From positions 1 to 64,000 of the forward strand of contig JACIYN010000007.1 in the NCBI GenBank assembly GCA_014359885.1: 64,000 bases of DNA. Reading direction: 5' to 3'. A model generated the notes under the pieces. It saw nothing but the letters and a program-made list of their open reading frames with translations. It did no database searches and was not told where the DNA came from. The stretch is from Desulfacinum sp. GTDB taxonomy: Bacteria > Desulfobacterota > Syntrophobacteria > Syntrophobacterales > DSM-9756. Shown here in pieces: positions 8,530-15,958 of this stretch; within the stretch, counting starts at the first letter, position 1, and each line of letters starts with the position of its first letter. A program made the position numbers and the translations under genes.

Positions 8530-10037
8530 AGGGTCCCTCCGTTCCGGCCGGCGGCCCCGTGGAGCAGCTCCACGGCTCTCTGGAGCGCCTTGGCCTTGTT
8601 CACCGTTTCCTGGTATTCCCGTTCGGGTACCGAATCGGCCACGATCCCGGCTCCCGCCTGGACCGTCATCCGGCCGTTTTCCAGGCAGGCCGTGCGGATG
8701 GTGATGGCCAGGTCCATGTTGCCCGTGAAGGAGACATAGCCCACGGCGCCTCCGTAGGCGCCGCGCGGCGCCTCTTCCAGCTCGGCGATGATCTCCATGG
8801 CCCGGATCTTGGGGGCCCCGGTGAGAGTTCCGGCGGGGAAGGTGGCCCGCAGAAGATCCCAGGCGTCGGCGTCCCGCACCAGATCGCAGGTGATGTTGGA
8901 CACCAGGTGCATCACGTGGGAATAGCGCTCCACCACCATGAGGTCGGTCACCTGCACGGTGCCCACTTCCGCCACCCGGCCCAGGTCGTTTCGGCCGAGA
9001 TCCACAAGCATCAGATGTTCGGCCCGTTCCTTGGGATCCTGGAGCAGCTCGTCGGCCAGCTTCCTGTCTTCCTGCTCCGAAGCGCCCCGCGGTCTCGTAC
9101 CGGCGATGGGCCGGAGGGTGGCCACGCCGTTTTCGAGCCGCACCATGGTTTCCGGGGAAGATCCCACGAGGATCCGTTCGTCCAGCTCCAGGAAGAACAT
9201 GTAGGGGGACGGATTCACGTAGCGCTGGGCGCGGTAGAGGAACCACGGGTCCGGCGCCGGCTCCATGACGAAGGGCTGGGACAGCACGGTCTGGATGACG
9301 TCCCCGGCCGTGATGTATCGCTTGATCCGCTCCACCTTCTCCAGGAAGGCGGTTTGCGGGATCACGGTTTGAAAGGACCGGGGAACGCCGGAAAAATCCA
9401 CGGAAGCCTTCCCCCGGGCCGGAGGCGCCTCCAGAAGATCGATCAAAGACTCCAGCCGGGATCGGGCCCGGTCGTAGAGAGCCGACGCCCGGGCGGCGCC
9501 GTCCGGGCAATAGACCGGCACCACGAGGGTCAGGGTGTGGCGGACGTTGTCGAAGATGAGCAGTTCGTCGGTTTCGATCAGATGCACCAGGGGCTTTTCA
9601 GGGGACACGGTGTGGGGAATCCGCTCAAAGAAGGAGACCGTTTCGTAATCGAAGACCCCCACCAATCCCCCCCAAAAGCGGGGAAGCCGGGCGATGGACA
9701 CGGGGCGGTACCGGGCCGTGAACTCACGAAGAACCCGGAAGGGATCCCCGCCGTGGGGGATCTGTTGCCGGTCTTCGCCCTCCTCGATCTCCACATGATC
9801 GCGGGTGATGCGGATGCTCCGGGCGGCGGAAGCCCCCAGGAAGCTGTACCGCCCCCACCGCTCGCCCCCTTCCACGCTTTCCAGCAGGAAGGCGGGGCGA
9901 CCGGACCGCCGGATCTTGGCCAGAGCCGAGACGGGTGTTTCCGTATCGGCCAGGATCTCGCAACAGACGGGAACCAGATTCCCCTGGGTCATCAGGGATG
10001 CGAACTCTTCCTTTTCGGGAAAGTAGTGCAATCGCAT
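8526..10037 (-). CDS. trpE: Anthranilate synthase component I
   Basis: Converts chorismate and ammonia to anthranilate and pyruvate. It has 503 residues. The N-terminal domain has the LLES element (near residue 52) that contributes to the tryptophan feedback site in the family. The chorismate-binding core shows ILVGSSPETMVR, PIAGTRPRG and AGAGIVADS. The ATG at 10037 has AAAGGAATGAG upstream. It lies 37 bases after aroF and is coupled to trpG by a 4-base overlap. Confidence 0.98.
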   Translation of the reverse strand: MRLHYFPEKEEFASLMTQGNLVPVCCEILADTETPVSALAKIRRSGRPAFLLESVEGGERWGRYSFLGASAARSIRITRDHVEIEEGEDRQQIPHGGDPFRVLREFTARYRPVSIARLPRFWGGLVGVFDYETVSFFERIPHTVSPEKPLVHLIETDELLIFDNVRHTLTLVVPVYCPDGAARASALYDRARSRLESLIDLLEAPPARGKASVDFSGVPRSFQTVIPQTAFLEKVERIKRYITAGDVIQTVLSQPFVMEPAPDPWFLYRAQRYVNPSPYMFFLELDERILVGSSPETMVRLENGVATLRPIAGTRPRGASEQEDRKLADELLQDPKERAEHLMLVDLGRNDLGRVAEVGTVQVTDLMVVERYSHVMHLVSNITCDLVRDADAWDLLRATFPAGTLTGAPKIRAMEIIAELEEAPRGAYGGAVGYVSFTGNMDLAITIRTACLENGRMTVQAGAGIVADSVPEREYQETVNKAKALQRAVELLHGAAGRNGGTL

Positions 10038-10074
10038 GGCGACTCATTCCTTTGAAAAGCGCTTTCGCCGGACG

Positions 10075-11127
10075 CTACAGGCGCGACGAACTGCGTTCGG
10101 CGGCAAAGGAGCCGTCCGGGGCTCCCGTGTACAGCCCGATGAGCGGCCGGATCTCGCGGCACAGCCGCTCGAACTGTTCCGGATAAAGGGACTGGGCGCC
10201 GTCGCTCAAGGCCTCGTCCGGCTTGTGGTGCACCTCCACCATGAGGCCGTTGGCTCCCACCGCCACGGCGGCGCGGCTCAGCGGGATGACCTGGTTTCTG
10301 CGCCCGCAGGCGTGACTGGGATCCACGATGATGGGCAGGTGGCTTTCCTTGCGCACCACGGGCACGGCGGAAAGATCCAGGGTGTTCCGGCTATGGTGGG
10401 CGAAGGTGCGGATGCCCCGTTCGCAGAGGATCACGTGGGGATTGCCCCCTTCCAGGATGTACTCGGCGGCCATGAGCCACTCGTCCAGGGTGGCGGACAT
10501 GCCGCGTTTAAGGAGGACGGGCTTTCGGGATTGTCCGGCGCGGCGCAGGAGGGTGAAGTTTTGCATGTTGCGGGCGCCGATCTGAACGATGTCGGCGGCC
10601 TCTTCCACCAGATCGTAGACGGTGTGGTCCAGGGCTTCCGTCACCACCGGCATCCCCGTCTCCCGGCGGACTTTCTCCAGGATCCGGAGCGCCTCCTCCC
10701 CCAACCCCTGGAAGGAATAGGGCGAGGTGCGCGGCTTGAAGGCCCCGCCCCGAAAGAGTTGGGCGCCGGCCTCCTTGACGTGGCGGGCGATGGTGAGAGC
10801 CTGCTCTTCGCTCTCGATAGCGCACGGTCCCGCGATGAGCACCAGCCCGCCGTTTCCGATACGCACGTCGCCCACTGGGATCACCGTGTCCTCGGGGTGG
10901 AACTCCCGGCTCACCAGCTTGTAAGGGCGCGTCACCGGGATGGCCTCCTTCACGCCCGGAAGACCGAGAACCCAGTTGGGGTCCACGGGTCCCCGGTTGT
11001 GCAGGATTCCGATGGCCACCCGCTCCCCGCCCGGGATGGGCCGGGCGCCGAGCCCCCGGGCTTCGATGGCCTGCACCACCTTCGCCACCTCTTCCTCTCC
11101 GGCTCCCTTGTGCATGACGATCAACAT
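10075..11127 (-). CDS. aroF: 3-deoxy-7-phosphoheptulonate synthase (type I beta, with N-terminal regulatory domain)
   Basis: Condenses phosphoenolpyruvate and erythrose 4-phosphate, the entry step of the shikimate pathway. It has 350 residues. About 90 N-terminal residues (MLIVMHKGAGEEEVAKVV...) form the ferredoxin-like regulatory domain seen in Thermotoga-type enzymes. The barrel follows with LIAGPCAIES, FRGGAFKPRTSPYSFQG and DPSHACGRR. The ATG at 11127 has AAAGGAGAGAGG upstream. As first gene of the trp operon behind a Trp leader, it commits carbon to aromatics under tryptophan control. Which amino acid inhibits the enzyme cannot be read from the sequence. Confidence 0.95.
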   Translation of the reverse strand: MLIVMHKGAGEEEVAKVVQAIEARGLGARPIPGGERVAIGILHNRGPVDPNWVLGLPGVKEAIPVTRPYKLVSREFHPEDTVIPVGDVRIGNGGLVLIAGPCAIESEEQALTIARHVKEAGAQLFRGGAFKPRTSPYSFQGLGEEALRILEKVRRETGMPVVTEALDHTVYDLVEEAADIVQIGARNMQNFTLLRRAGQSRKPVLLKRGMSATLDEWLMAAEYILEGGNPHVILCERGIRTFAHHSRNTLDLSAVPVVRKESHLPIIVDPSHACGRRNQVIPLSRAAVAVGANGLMVEVHHKPDEALSDGAQSLYPEQFERLCREIRPLIGLYTGAPDGSFAAERSSSRL

Positions 11128-11165
11128 GTCCCTCTCTCCTTTTCTCCCCGACTCACAAACCCAAC

Positions 11166-11240
11166 AAAAAAGGCCGGGGGATATTTCCCACGGCCTCTGC
11201 TGCAATAAAAAAGACCGTGGGCCGGGTGGCCCACGGTCTT
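11166..11240 (-). terminator. trp leader: two successive terminator-like hairpins
   Basis: Hairpin 1 (11211-11240) has a perfect 13-bp stem, AAGACCGTGGGCC with GGCCCACGGTCTT and a 4-base loop, followed on the minus strand by TTTTATT. Hairpin 2 (11171-11196) pairs GGCCGTGGGA with TCCCCCGGCC (one mismatch) and is followed by a T run. The 3' arm of hairpin 1 (CCCACGG) can instead pair with the 5' arm of hairpin 2 (CCGTGGG), which would break both stems. This is the logic of a 1:2 / 2:3 / 3:4 attenuator. Both hairpins lie between the leader peptide and aroF. Confidence 0.85.
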
Positions 11241-11263
11241 GGCATCTCCATCAGGCTGGTGGT

Positions 11264-11359
11264 CTAGCCCGATACGATCCCGTCGGCACACCCGTCAGGG
11301 TCGCACCACCACCAGCACCACCAAAAATTCGCGCTGTTGAAGCCCGCATCTTTTTTCAT
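11264..11359 (-). CDS. trpL: trp operon leader peptide
   Basis: A 31-residue reading frame starting ATG AAA AAA at 11359, with GAAAGGCGA upstream, and ending TAG at 11264. It contains the run WWCWWWC at residues 13-19, five Trp codons in six, which is the classic sensor for charged tRNA-Trp. The Trp codons themselves (GCTGGTGGT on the minus strand, 11308-11316) can pair perfectly over nine bases with ACCACCAGC (11255-11263) just after the stop. Ribosome stalling would therefore change the fold upstream of the terminator hairpins. Confidence 0.92.
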   Translation of the reverse strand: MKKDAGFNSANFWWCWWWCDPDGCADGIVSG

Positions 11360-11414
11360 TATGGATGATCGCCTTTCGCCGAATGGACTCTCCAAGATTT
11401 CGATTCGATGAAAC

Positions 11415-11442
11415 GCTAAACGTAACCCCACGCCCCTGTCAA
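11415..11442 (-). promoter_or_regulatory. Putative sigma-70 promoter of the aroF-trp operon
   Basis: On the minus strand a perfect TTGACA (11437-11442) is followed 16 bases later by TTTAGC (11415-11420), a weak -10. A start site near 11408 would give a leader RNA with about 50 bases before trpL. No Trp-repressor-like palindrome is obvious, so control seems to be by attenuation. Confidence 0.55.
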
Positions 11443-11461
11443 GCACAAATTTGGAGCCGTG

Positions 11462-11683
11462 TTATGATAATTTTTCCTTGAACTCCTCAAGGCTCATTCC
11501 AGCATCTTTTACAATACCCGCCATCGTGTGACCATTGACAGGGTTCTGACGAGGAATGGTGATAATCCGGATTCCATTCGACATAACAATGTGCTTTCCC
11601 TGTCTGACGACTCTAAATCCCGCCTTCTTAAAGGCGCGGACCGCTGTCTGGTGGTTTATGCCGGGCAATTTGGGCATGATCAC
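11462..11683 (-). CDS. hicA: HicA family mRNA interferase toxin (pair 1)
   Basis: A 73-residue HicA/YcfA-type protein with a dsRBD-like fold. The family hallmarks are GFRVVRQGKHIVMSN, with the catalytic His, and a TIPRQNPVNGHTM segment. The start is either GTG at 11683, overlapping the antitoxin stop as GTGA, or the ATG two codons later. It is translated after its HicB antitoxin. The gene ends just before the trp promoter. Confidence 0.88.
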   Translation of the reverse strand: MIMPKLPGINHQTAVRAFKKAGFRVVRQGKHIVMSNGIRIITIPRQNPVNGHTMAGIVKDAGMSLEEFKEKLS

Positions 11684-11877
11684 ACCGCCACTTCCACCAC
11701 CCGCACGTCCTGGCCACGGACAATCTCTTCCTGAGCCACCAAGTACTCTCGAATGGCATCCCGAATATTCTCAAGTGCCTCCTCCTCTGTTGCCCCCTGG
11801 GACCAACATCCGGGAAGCCCCGGGCAATGGACACTGAACCCTTCGTCCGTCTTGGTCAAAACAACTCTGTATTTCAT
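11680..11877 (-). CDS. hicB: HicB family antitoxin (pair 1)
   Basis: A 65-residue HicB-like protein starting MKYRVVLTK, with SVHCPGLPGCWSQGATEEEA, the partly degenerate RNase-H-like fold typical of small HicB proteins. It has no added DNA-binding domain, so autoregulation must rely on a short C-terminal segment or be absent. The ATG at 11877 has AGAGGTG upstream. It overlaps the toxin by four bases. Confidence 0.88.
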   Translation of the reverse strand: MKYRVVLTKTDEGFSVHCPGLPGCWSQGATEEEALENIRDAIREYLVAQEEIVRGQDVRVVEVAV

Positions 11878-11911
11878 GACTTCACACCTCTGTTCGTCAC
11901 TTTTACCGAGG

Positions 11912-12055
11912 TTAACTTCTTTGGCGTCTGCCTGGATCATCTTCCACGCAGAGAAGAAAGTCTTCACCGAGGCCTTCCCTCTGTTTTTCGTACCAGAGAT
12001 AGGCTTCCTGGACATCCCTCTCCGCCTCGGGACGAATCACAAGCCGGGTGTTCAT
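11912..12055 (-). pseudogene. Truncated RelE/ParE-type toxin
   Basis: The ATG at 12055 overlaps the stop of the antitoxin-like gene upstream (ATGA). The product begins MNTRLVIRPEAERDVQEA and continues through WYEKQREGLGEDFL, the normal first half of a ParE toxin. The frame then runs into a TAA after 47 residues, half of the roughly 95 expected, and the sequence after GEDFLLCVED diverges from the family. The catalytic or gyrase-contacting C-terminal half is missing, so this is most likely a dead toxin. Confidence 0.75.
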
Positions 12056-12276
12056 TTGGAGGACTTGACCCTCCGGTAGACCTCAGGCCATTCAGAACCC
12101 TCGCCGGGAGATGCGTCCCAACTGGATATTCGCTTGTCCAGCTCCGCCTTTTGAGATTCCGAAACGGATATATTGACAGCATCTCCTGCAATACTATCCC
12201 AGAGATCCTGAACAAGCAGGATTTTTTCCGAAAGGCTCAACTTTCCCATCTCCCCCCGCAGATCATCCCTTGCCAT
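12052..12276 (-). CDS. Addiction-module antitoxin-like protein
   Basis: A 74-residue acidic protein whose core, LSLSEKILLVQDLWDSIAGD, matches the small antitoxin family paired with ParE-like toxins (putative addiction module component). The ATG at 12276 has a strong AGGGGGATAGG site. It overlaps the truncated toxin gene by ATGA, the usual order for this class. With the toxin broken, the antitoxin may be a relic or may neutralise toxins encoded elsewhere. Confidence 0.75.
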   Translation of the reverse strand: MARDDLRGEMGKLSLSEKILLVQDLWDSIAGDAVNISVSESQKAELDKRISSWDASPGEGSEWPEVYRRVKSSK

Positions 12277-12363
12277 GATCCTATCCCCCTATGACTCTCA
12301 TTCCGCAGACGGATTTCCGCGGCACGTCCCGACTTGGAAGCCGGCAAATCATAACCTGCCCGA

Positions 12364-12600
12364 TCACGTTCCCGTTCGCCGGTGCGGCGAACGCCCGCCG
12401 CGTTTTCTCCCCCTGGGTCGGCGGCGCCGGCGGCGAGGCCGGACAAAATCCACGCGGATGAATTCGCGGCGATTGACGAAACTCACGAAGAGAGGGGCGA
12501 TATTGAGCTCCTGTTGCACCACGGCTCGCACGCGCTCCAGGTCCGACGTCTTGTTGATTCCGTATTTGCGGTAGTCTTCCGTCTTGATGTAGAGAGACAT
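12364..12600 (-). CDS. Small basic protein, unknown
   Basis: A 78-residue frame starting MSLYIKTEDYRKYGINKT, preceded by GAGGAGGG at good spacing, so it is probably translated. The first 55 residues alternate in a way expected of a small alpha/beta fold; the rest is almost only Arg, Gly and Pro (RPRRRRRRPRGRKRGG), suggesting nucleic-acid binding. I do not recognise the family. It is divergent from recD2 and lies upstream of the antitoxin gene on the same strand. Confidence 0.55.
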   Translation of the reverse strand: MSLYIKTEDYRKYGINKTSDLERVRAVVQQELNIAPLFVSFVNRREFIRVDFVRPRRRRRRPRGRKRGGRSPHRRTGT

Positions 12601-12692
12601 GTGCGCCCTCCTCATCTGGAATGCAGCACGTTCCGGTGATATTCTAACAACCTGCCGGGTTTTGTCAAAAAATGGCGCGGGAGCCGCACCGG

Positions 12693-14894
12693 ATGAACGA
12701 TACGATCCAAGGCCAGATCGAACGGGTGACGTTCACCAGCCAAGAAGACGGCTACAGCGTCCTGAAGCTCAAGGTGAAGGGCCGCCGGGACTTGGTGACG
12801 GTGGTGGGCTCCTTTGCGTCCGCAACTCCCGGGGAGATCCTGCGGCTTCGGGGATCCTGGGGCATGCACCCCAAGTACGGCGAGCAGTTCCGGGCGGAAC
12901 ACTACGAAACCCTGTCGCCCGACACCGTGGAAGGCATCCGCAAGTACCTGGGCTCCGGCCTCATCAAGGGGATCGGGCCGGTCATGGCCAAGCGGATCGT
13001 CCAGGCCTTCGGCAAGGCCACCCTGGAGGTGATCGACCGGGACCCCGAACGTCTGCTGGAAGTGGAAGGCATCGGACCAAAACGCCTCAAGCAGATCCTC
13101 AAGGCCTGGGAAGACCAAAAGGAGATTCGGGAGGTGATGATCTTCCTGCGCTCCCACGGGGTAAGCGCGGCCTACGCCACCCGGATCTTCAAACACTACG
13201 GCCGGGAATCGCTCCAGGTGCTCCGGGAAAACCCGTATCGCCTGGCCATGGACGTTCACGGCATCGGGTTCGTCACGGCGGACAAGATCGCCTCGAACCT
13301 GGGCTTCCAGAAAGACTCCCCTCTTCGGGCCGAGGCCGGTCTCCACTACGTGCTCTTTCGCGCCACGGAAGACGGGCACGTGTGCCTGCCCAGGAACCTG
13401 CTGTTGGAGCAGGGAAAGGAGCTTCTGGAATGTTCCCGGGAGACCCTGGAGGAGGCGCTGGTCCGGCTGGCCGCCGACGGACGGATCGTGATCCAGCCGC
13501 TGTCCGGAGAGGCCGCCGAAAGCTTCCGTGACTCCCAGGCCGTCTATCTGCGGGGCTACTACGGCGCGGAAACCCAGATCGCCCAGCGACTGAAGCACCT
13601 GGCGGCGATCCCCAAGAGGATCAAGCCGGAAACGGCCCGGCAGGTGCTCACCCAGGTCCGGGACTCCCTTCCCGTCCAATTGGCACCGCAGCAGGAGGAG
13701 GCGGTCCTCCAGGCGCTCACGGGAAAGGTGGTGGTCATCACGGGAGGGCCCGGAACGGGCAAGACCACGCTGGTTCAGGCCATCTGCTCCGCCTACCGGA
13801 GTTTAGGCGCCCGGCTTTGCCTGGCTGCGCCCACGGGCCGCGCTGCCAAGCGACTGGCCGAGGCCACCGGACATCCGGCCGCCACCATCCACCGGCTGCT
13901 GGAATTCAGCCCCCAGGCGGGAGGTTTCCAGAGAAACGAACAAAAGCCGCTCAACGCCGACTGCATCATCGTGGATGAAGCCTCCATGCTGGATACCCTT
14001 CTCACCCACCATCTGTTGAAGGCCGTGCCGCCCAAGGCCACCCTGGTCCTGGTGGGGGACGTGGACCAGCTTCCGTCGGTGGGAGCCGGCAGCGTCTTGG
14101 AGGATCTCATCGGCTGCGGCGCCTTTCCCGTGGTGCGCCTCACGGAGATCTTCCGGCAGGCCCGGAAGAGCCTGATCGTGGTCAACGCCCACCGTATTCG
14201 CAACGGCGAATTTCCCTACCTCAACAGGGATCCCGATCGGCTTTCCGACTTCTACTTCATCGAAAAGGACGACCCGGAGGCGGTGGTGGAGATCCTGGTG
14301 CGCCTGTGCGCCCAAAGGATCCCGTCGCGGTTCCGATTGCATCCCATCGACGACATTCAGGTTCTCAGCCCCATGCACCGGGGGGCCGTGGGCGCCCAGC
14401 GCCTTAACCACGCCCTGCAGGAGGCGCTCAACCCCACGGGACGGGCCATGGAACGGGGCGGGCGCATCTTCCGCGTGGGAGACAAGGTGATGCAGATCCG
14501 GAACAACTACGACAAGGAGGTCTTCAACGGGGATTTAGGCCGGATCACCGCCGTGGACGAGGAAAACCAGGAAATCCGCGTGCACATGGACGGACGGACC
14601 GTCCGCTACGATTTCTCGGAGCTGGACGAGCTGGCGCACGCTTATGCCATCAGCGTCCACAAGTCCCAGGGGAGCGAATACCCGGCCGTGGTGGTGCCCC
14701 TGCTCACCCAACACTTCATGATGCTCCAAAGAAACCTGCTCTATACGGCCATCACCCGTGGAAAGCGACTCGTCATCCTGGTGGGTTCCAAAAAGGCCCT
14801 GGCCATCGCCGTCCGAAACGATAAGACCCAGCAGCGCTACACCCTCCTGCGCCATCGGCTTACGGGGGGAACACAGCCCCTCAGCGTGACTTGA
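12693..14894 (+). CDS. recD2: RecD2-type ATP-dependent DNA helicase
   Basis: 5'-3' SF1B helicase of the RecBCD-independent RecD2 group. It has about 733 residues. The N-terminal OB-like part starts MNDTIQGQIERVTFTS. Helix-hairpin-helix repeats follow (GSGLIKGIGPVMAKRIV, VEGIGPKRLKQIL). Helicase motifs are GGPGTGKTT near residue 352, VDEASMLD near 428, VGDVDQLPSVGAG near 455, and SVHKSQGSEYP near 652. The start at 12693 has GGGAG upstream; an ATG 21 bases earlier is also possible. It probably acts in DNA repair. Confidence 0.94.
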   Translation: MNDTIQGQIERVTFTSQEDGYSVLKLKVKGRRDLVTVVGSFASATPGEILRLRGSWGMHPKYGEQFRAEHYETLSPDTVEGIRKYLGSGLIKGIGPVMAKRIVQAFGKATLEVIDRDPERLLEVEGIGPKRLKQILKAWEDQKEIREVMIFLRSHGVSAAYATRIFKHYGRESLQVLRENPYRLAMDVHGIGFVTADKIASNLGFQKDSPLRAEAGLHYVLFRATEDGHVCLPRNLLLEQGKELLECSRETLEEALVRLAADGRIVIQPLSGEAAESFRDSQAVYLRGYYGAETQIAQRLKHLAAIPKRIKPETARQVLTQVRDSLPVQLAPQQEEAVLQALTGKVVVITGGPGTGKTTLVQAICSAYRSLGARLCLAAPTGRAAKRLAEATGHPAATIHRLLEFSPQAGGFQRNEQKPLNADCIIVDEASMLDTLLTHHLLKAVPPKATLVLVGDVDQLPSVGAGSVLEDLIGCGAFPVVRLTEIFRQARKSLIVVNAHRIRNGEFPYLNRDPDRLSDFYFIEKDDPEAVVEILVRLCAQRIPSRFRLHPIDDIQVLSPMHRGAVGAQRLNHALQEALNPTGRAMERGGRIFRVGDKVMQIRNNYDKEVFNGDLGRITAVDEENQEIRVHMDGRTVRYDFSELDELAHAYAISVHKSQGSEYPAVVVPLLTQHFMMLQRNLLYTAITRGKRLVILVGSKKALAIAVRNDKTQQRYTLLRHRLTGGTQPLSVT

Positions 14895-15291
<397 letters not shown>

Positions 15292-15690
15292 ATGGAAAAG
15301 GACGCATTGGAACTGGAACCCATCGGGATCATCCGAAGCCCCCTGAAGGACCCTTCCCAGGCCCCCAAGCAGGGAAGCGAGGCCTCTGTGGAAGGGTGGC
15401 TGGAGGTGCAGGAAGCCTACCGGGACGCGCTTCTCGGCCTGGAACCCGGCCGAAAGATCCTGATCCTTTACTGGCTGGACCGGGCGGATCGAAGCCGCCT
15501 GCAGGTGCACCCGAGGGGCGATACGAGTCGGCCTCTCCGGGGCGTTTTCGCCACCCGGAGCCCCCACCGCCCCAACCCCATTGCCGTGGAAACGGTGGAG
15601 GTTCTCGAAACCCATGGCACCCGGCTCCGCGTCCGGGGCCTGGACGCTCTGGACGGAACGCCTCTTCTGGACATCAAGATCGCCACGTAG
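15292..15690 (+). CDS. trmO: tRNA (t6A37)-methyltransferase TrmO / TsaA-like
   Basis: Uses S-adenosylmethionine to methylate N6-threonylcarbamoyladenosine at position 37 of certain tRNAs. It has 132 residues: the N-terminal EPIGIIRSPLKDPSQAPKQG, then GVFATRSPHRPNPIAVETV, the signature of the family beta-barrel, and LDALDGTPLLDIK at the end. The ATG at 15292 has a GGGGGGAGA site; 10 extra upstream residues would come from repeat DNA. Single gene on the plus strand, flanked by repeats. Confidence 0.88.
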   Translation: MEKDALELEPIGIIRSPLKDPSQAPKQGSEASVEGWLEVQEAYRDALLGLEPGRKILILYWLDRADRSRLQVHPRGDTSRPLRGVFATRSPHRPNPIAVETVEVLETHGTRLRVRGLDALDGTPLLDIKIAT

Positions 15691-15958
15691 CCCGGTTTGC
15701 TCCCTCGAGCGCACCGAGGGCTCTTTCGAAAACGCTGGAGATCACCGCTTTTCTCGTCGCGCAGCCCTTTAGGGCTGCGGAAGATCCCCTGCACATCGAA
15801 TGGGCCGTCGTTTATTGCACCCCACTTCATGGGAGTAGGACGGCCCATTTTCCGCGGGGCCGAAGGCCGGCGGCTGCGGAAGAAGATGCATTCCCGGTCG
15901 GTTGAAGGAAACCTGTTCTTGGACAAGCTCCCGAGAGCGTGTCAAGGGAGGAAACGCC
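15691..15958. repeat. MITE-like element copy 2, inverted (about 215 bp)
   Basis: About 15718-15932. Left end GGGCTCTTTCGAAAACG, right end CTTGGACAAGCTCCC. Relative to copy 1 it is inverted: the GCAGCCCTTTAGGGCTGC palindrome comes first (about 15761-15778) and the GCGGGG/CCGAAGGCC arm near 15855-15880. It is more diverged than copies 1 and 4. Confidence 0.6.
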
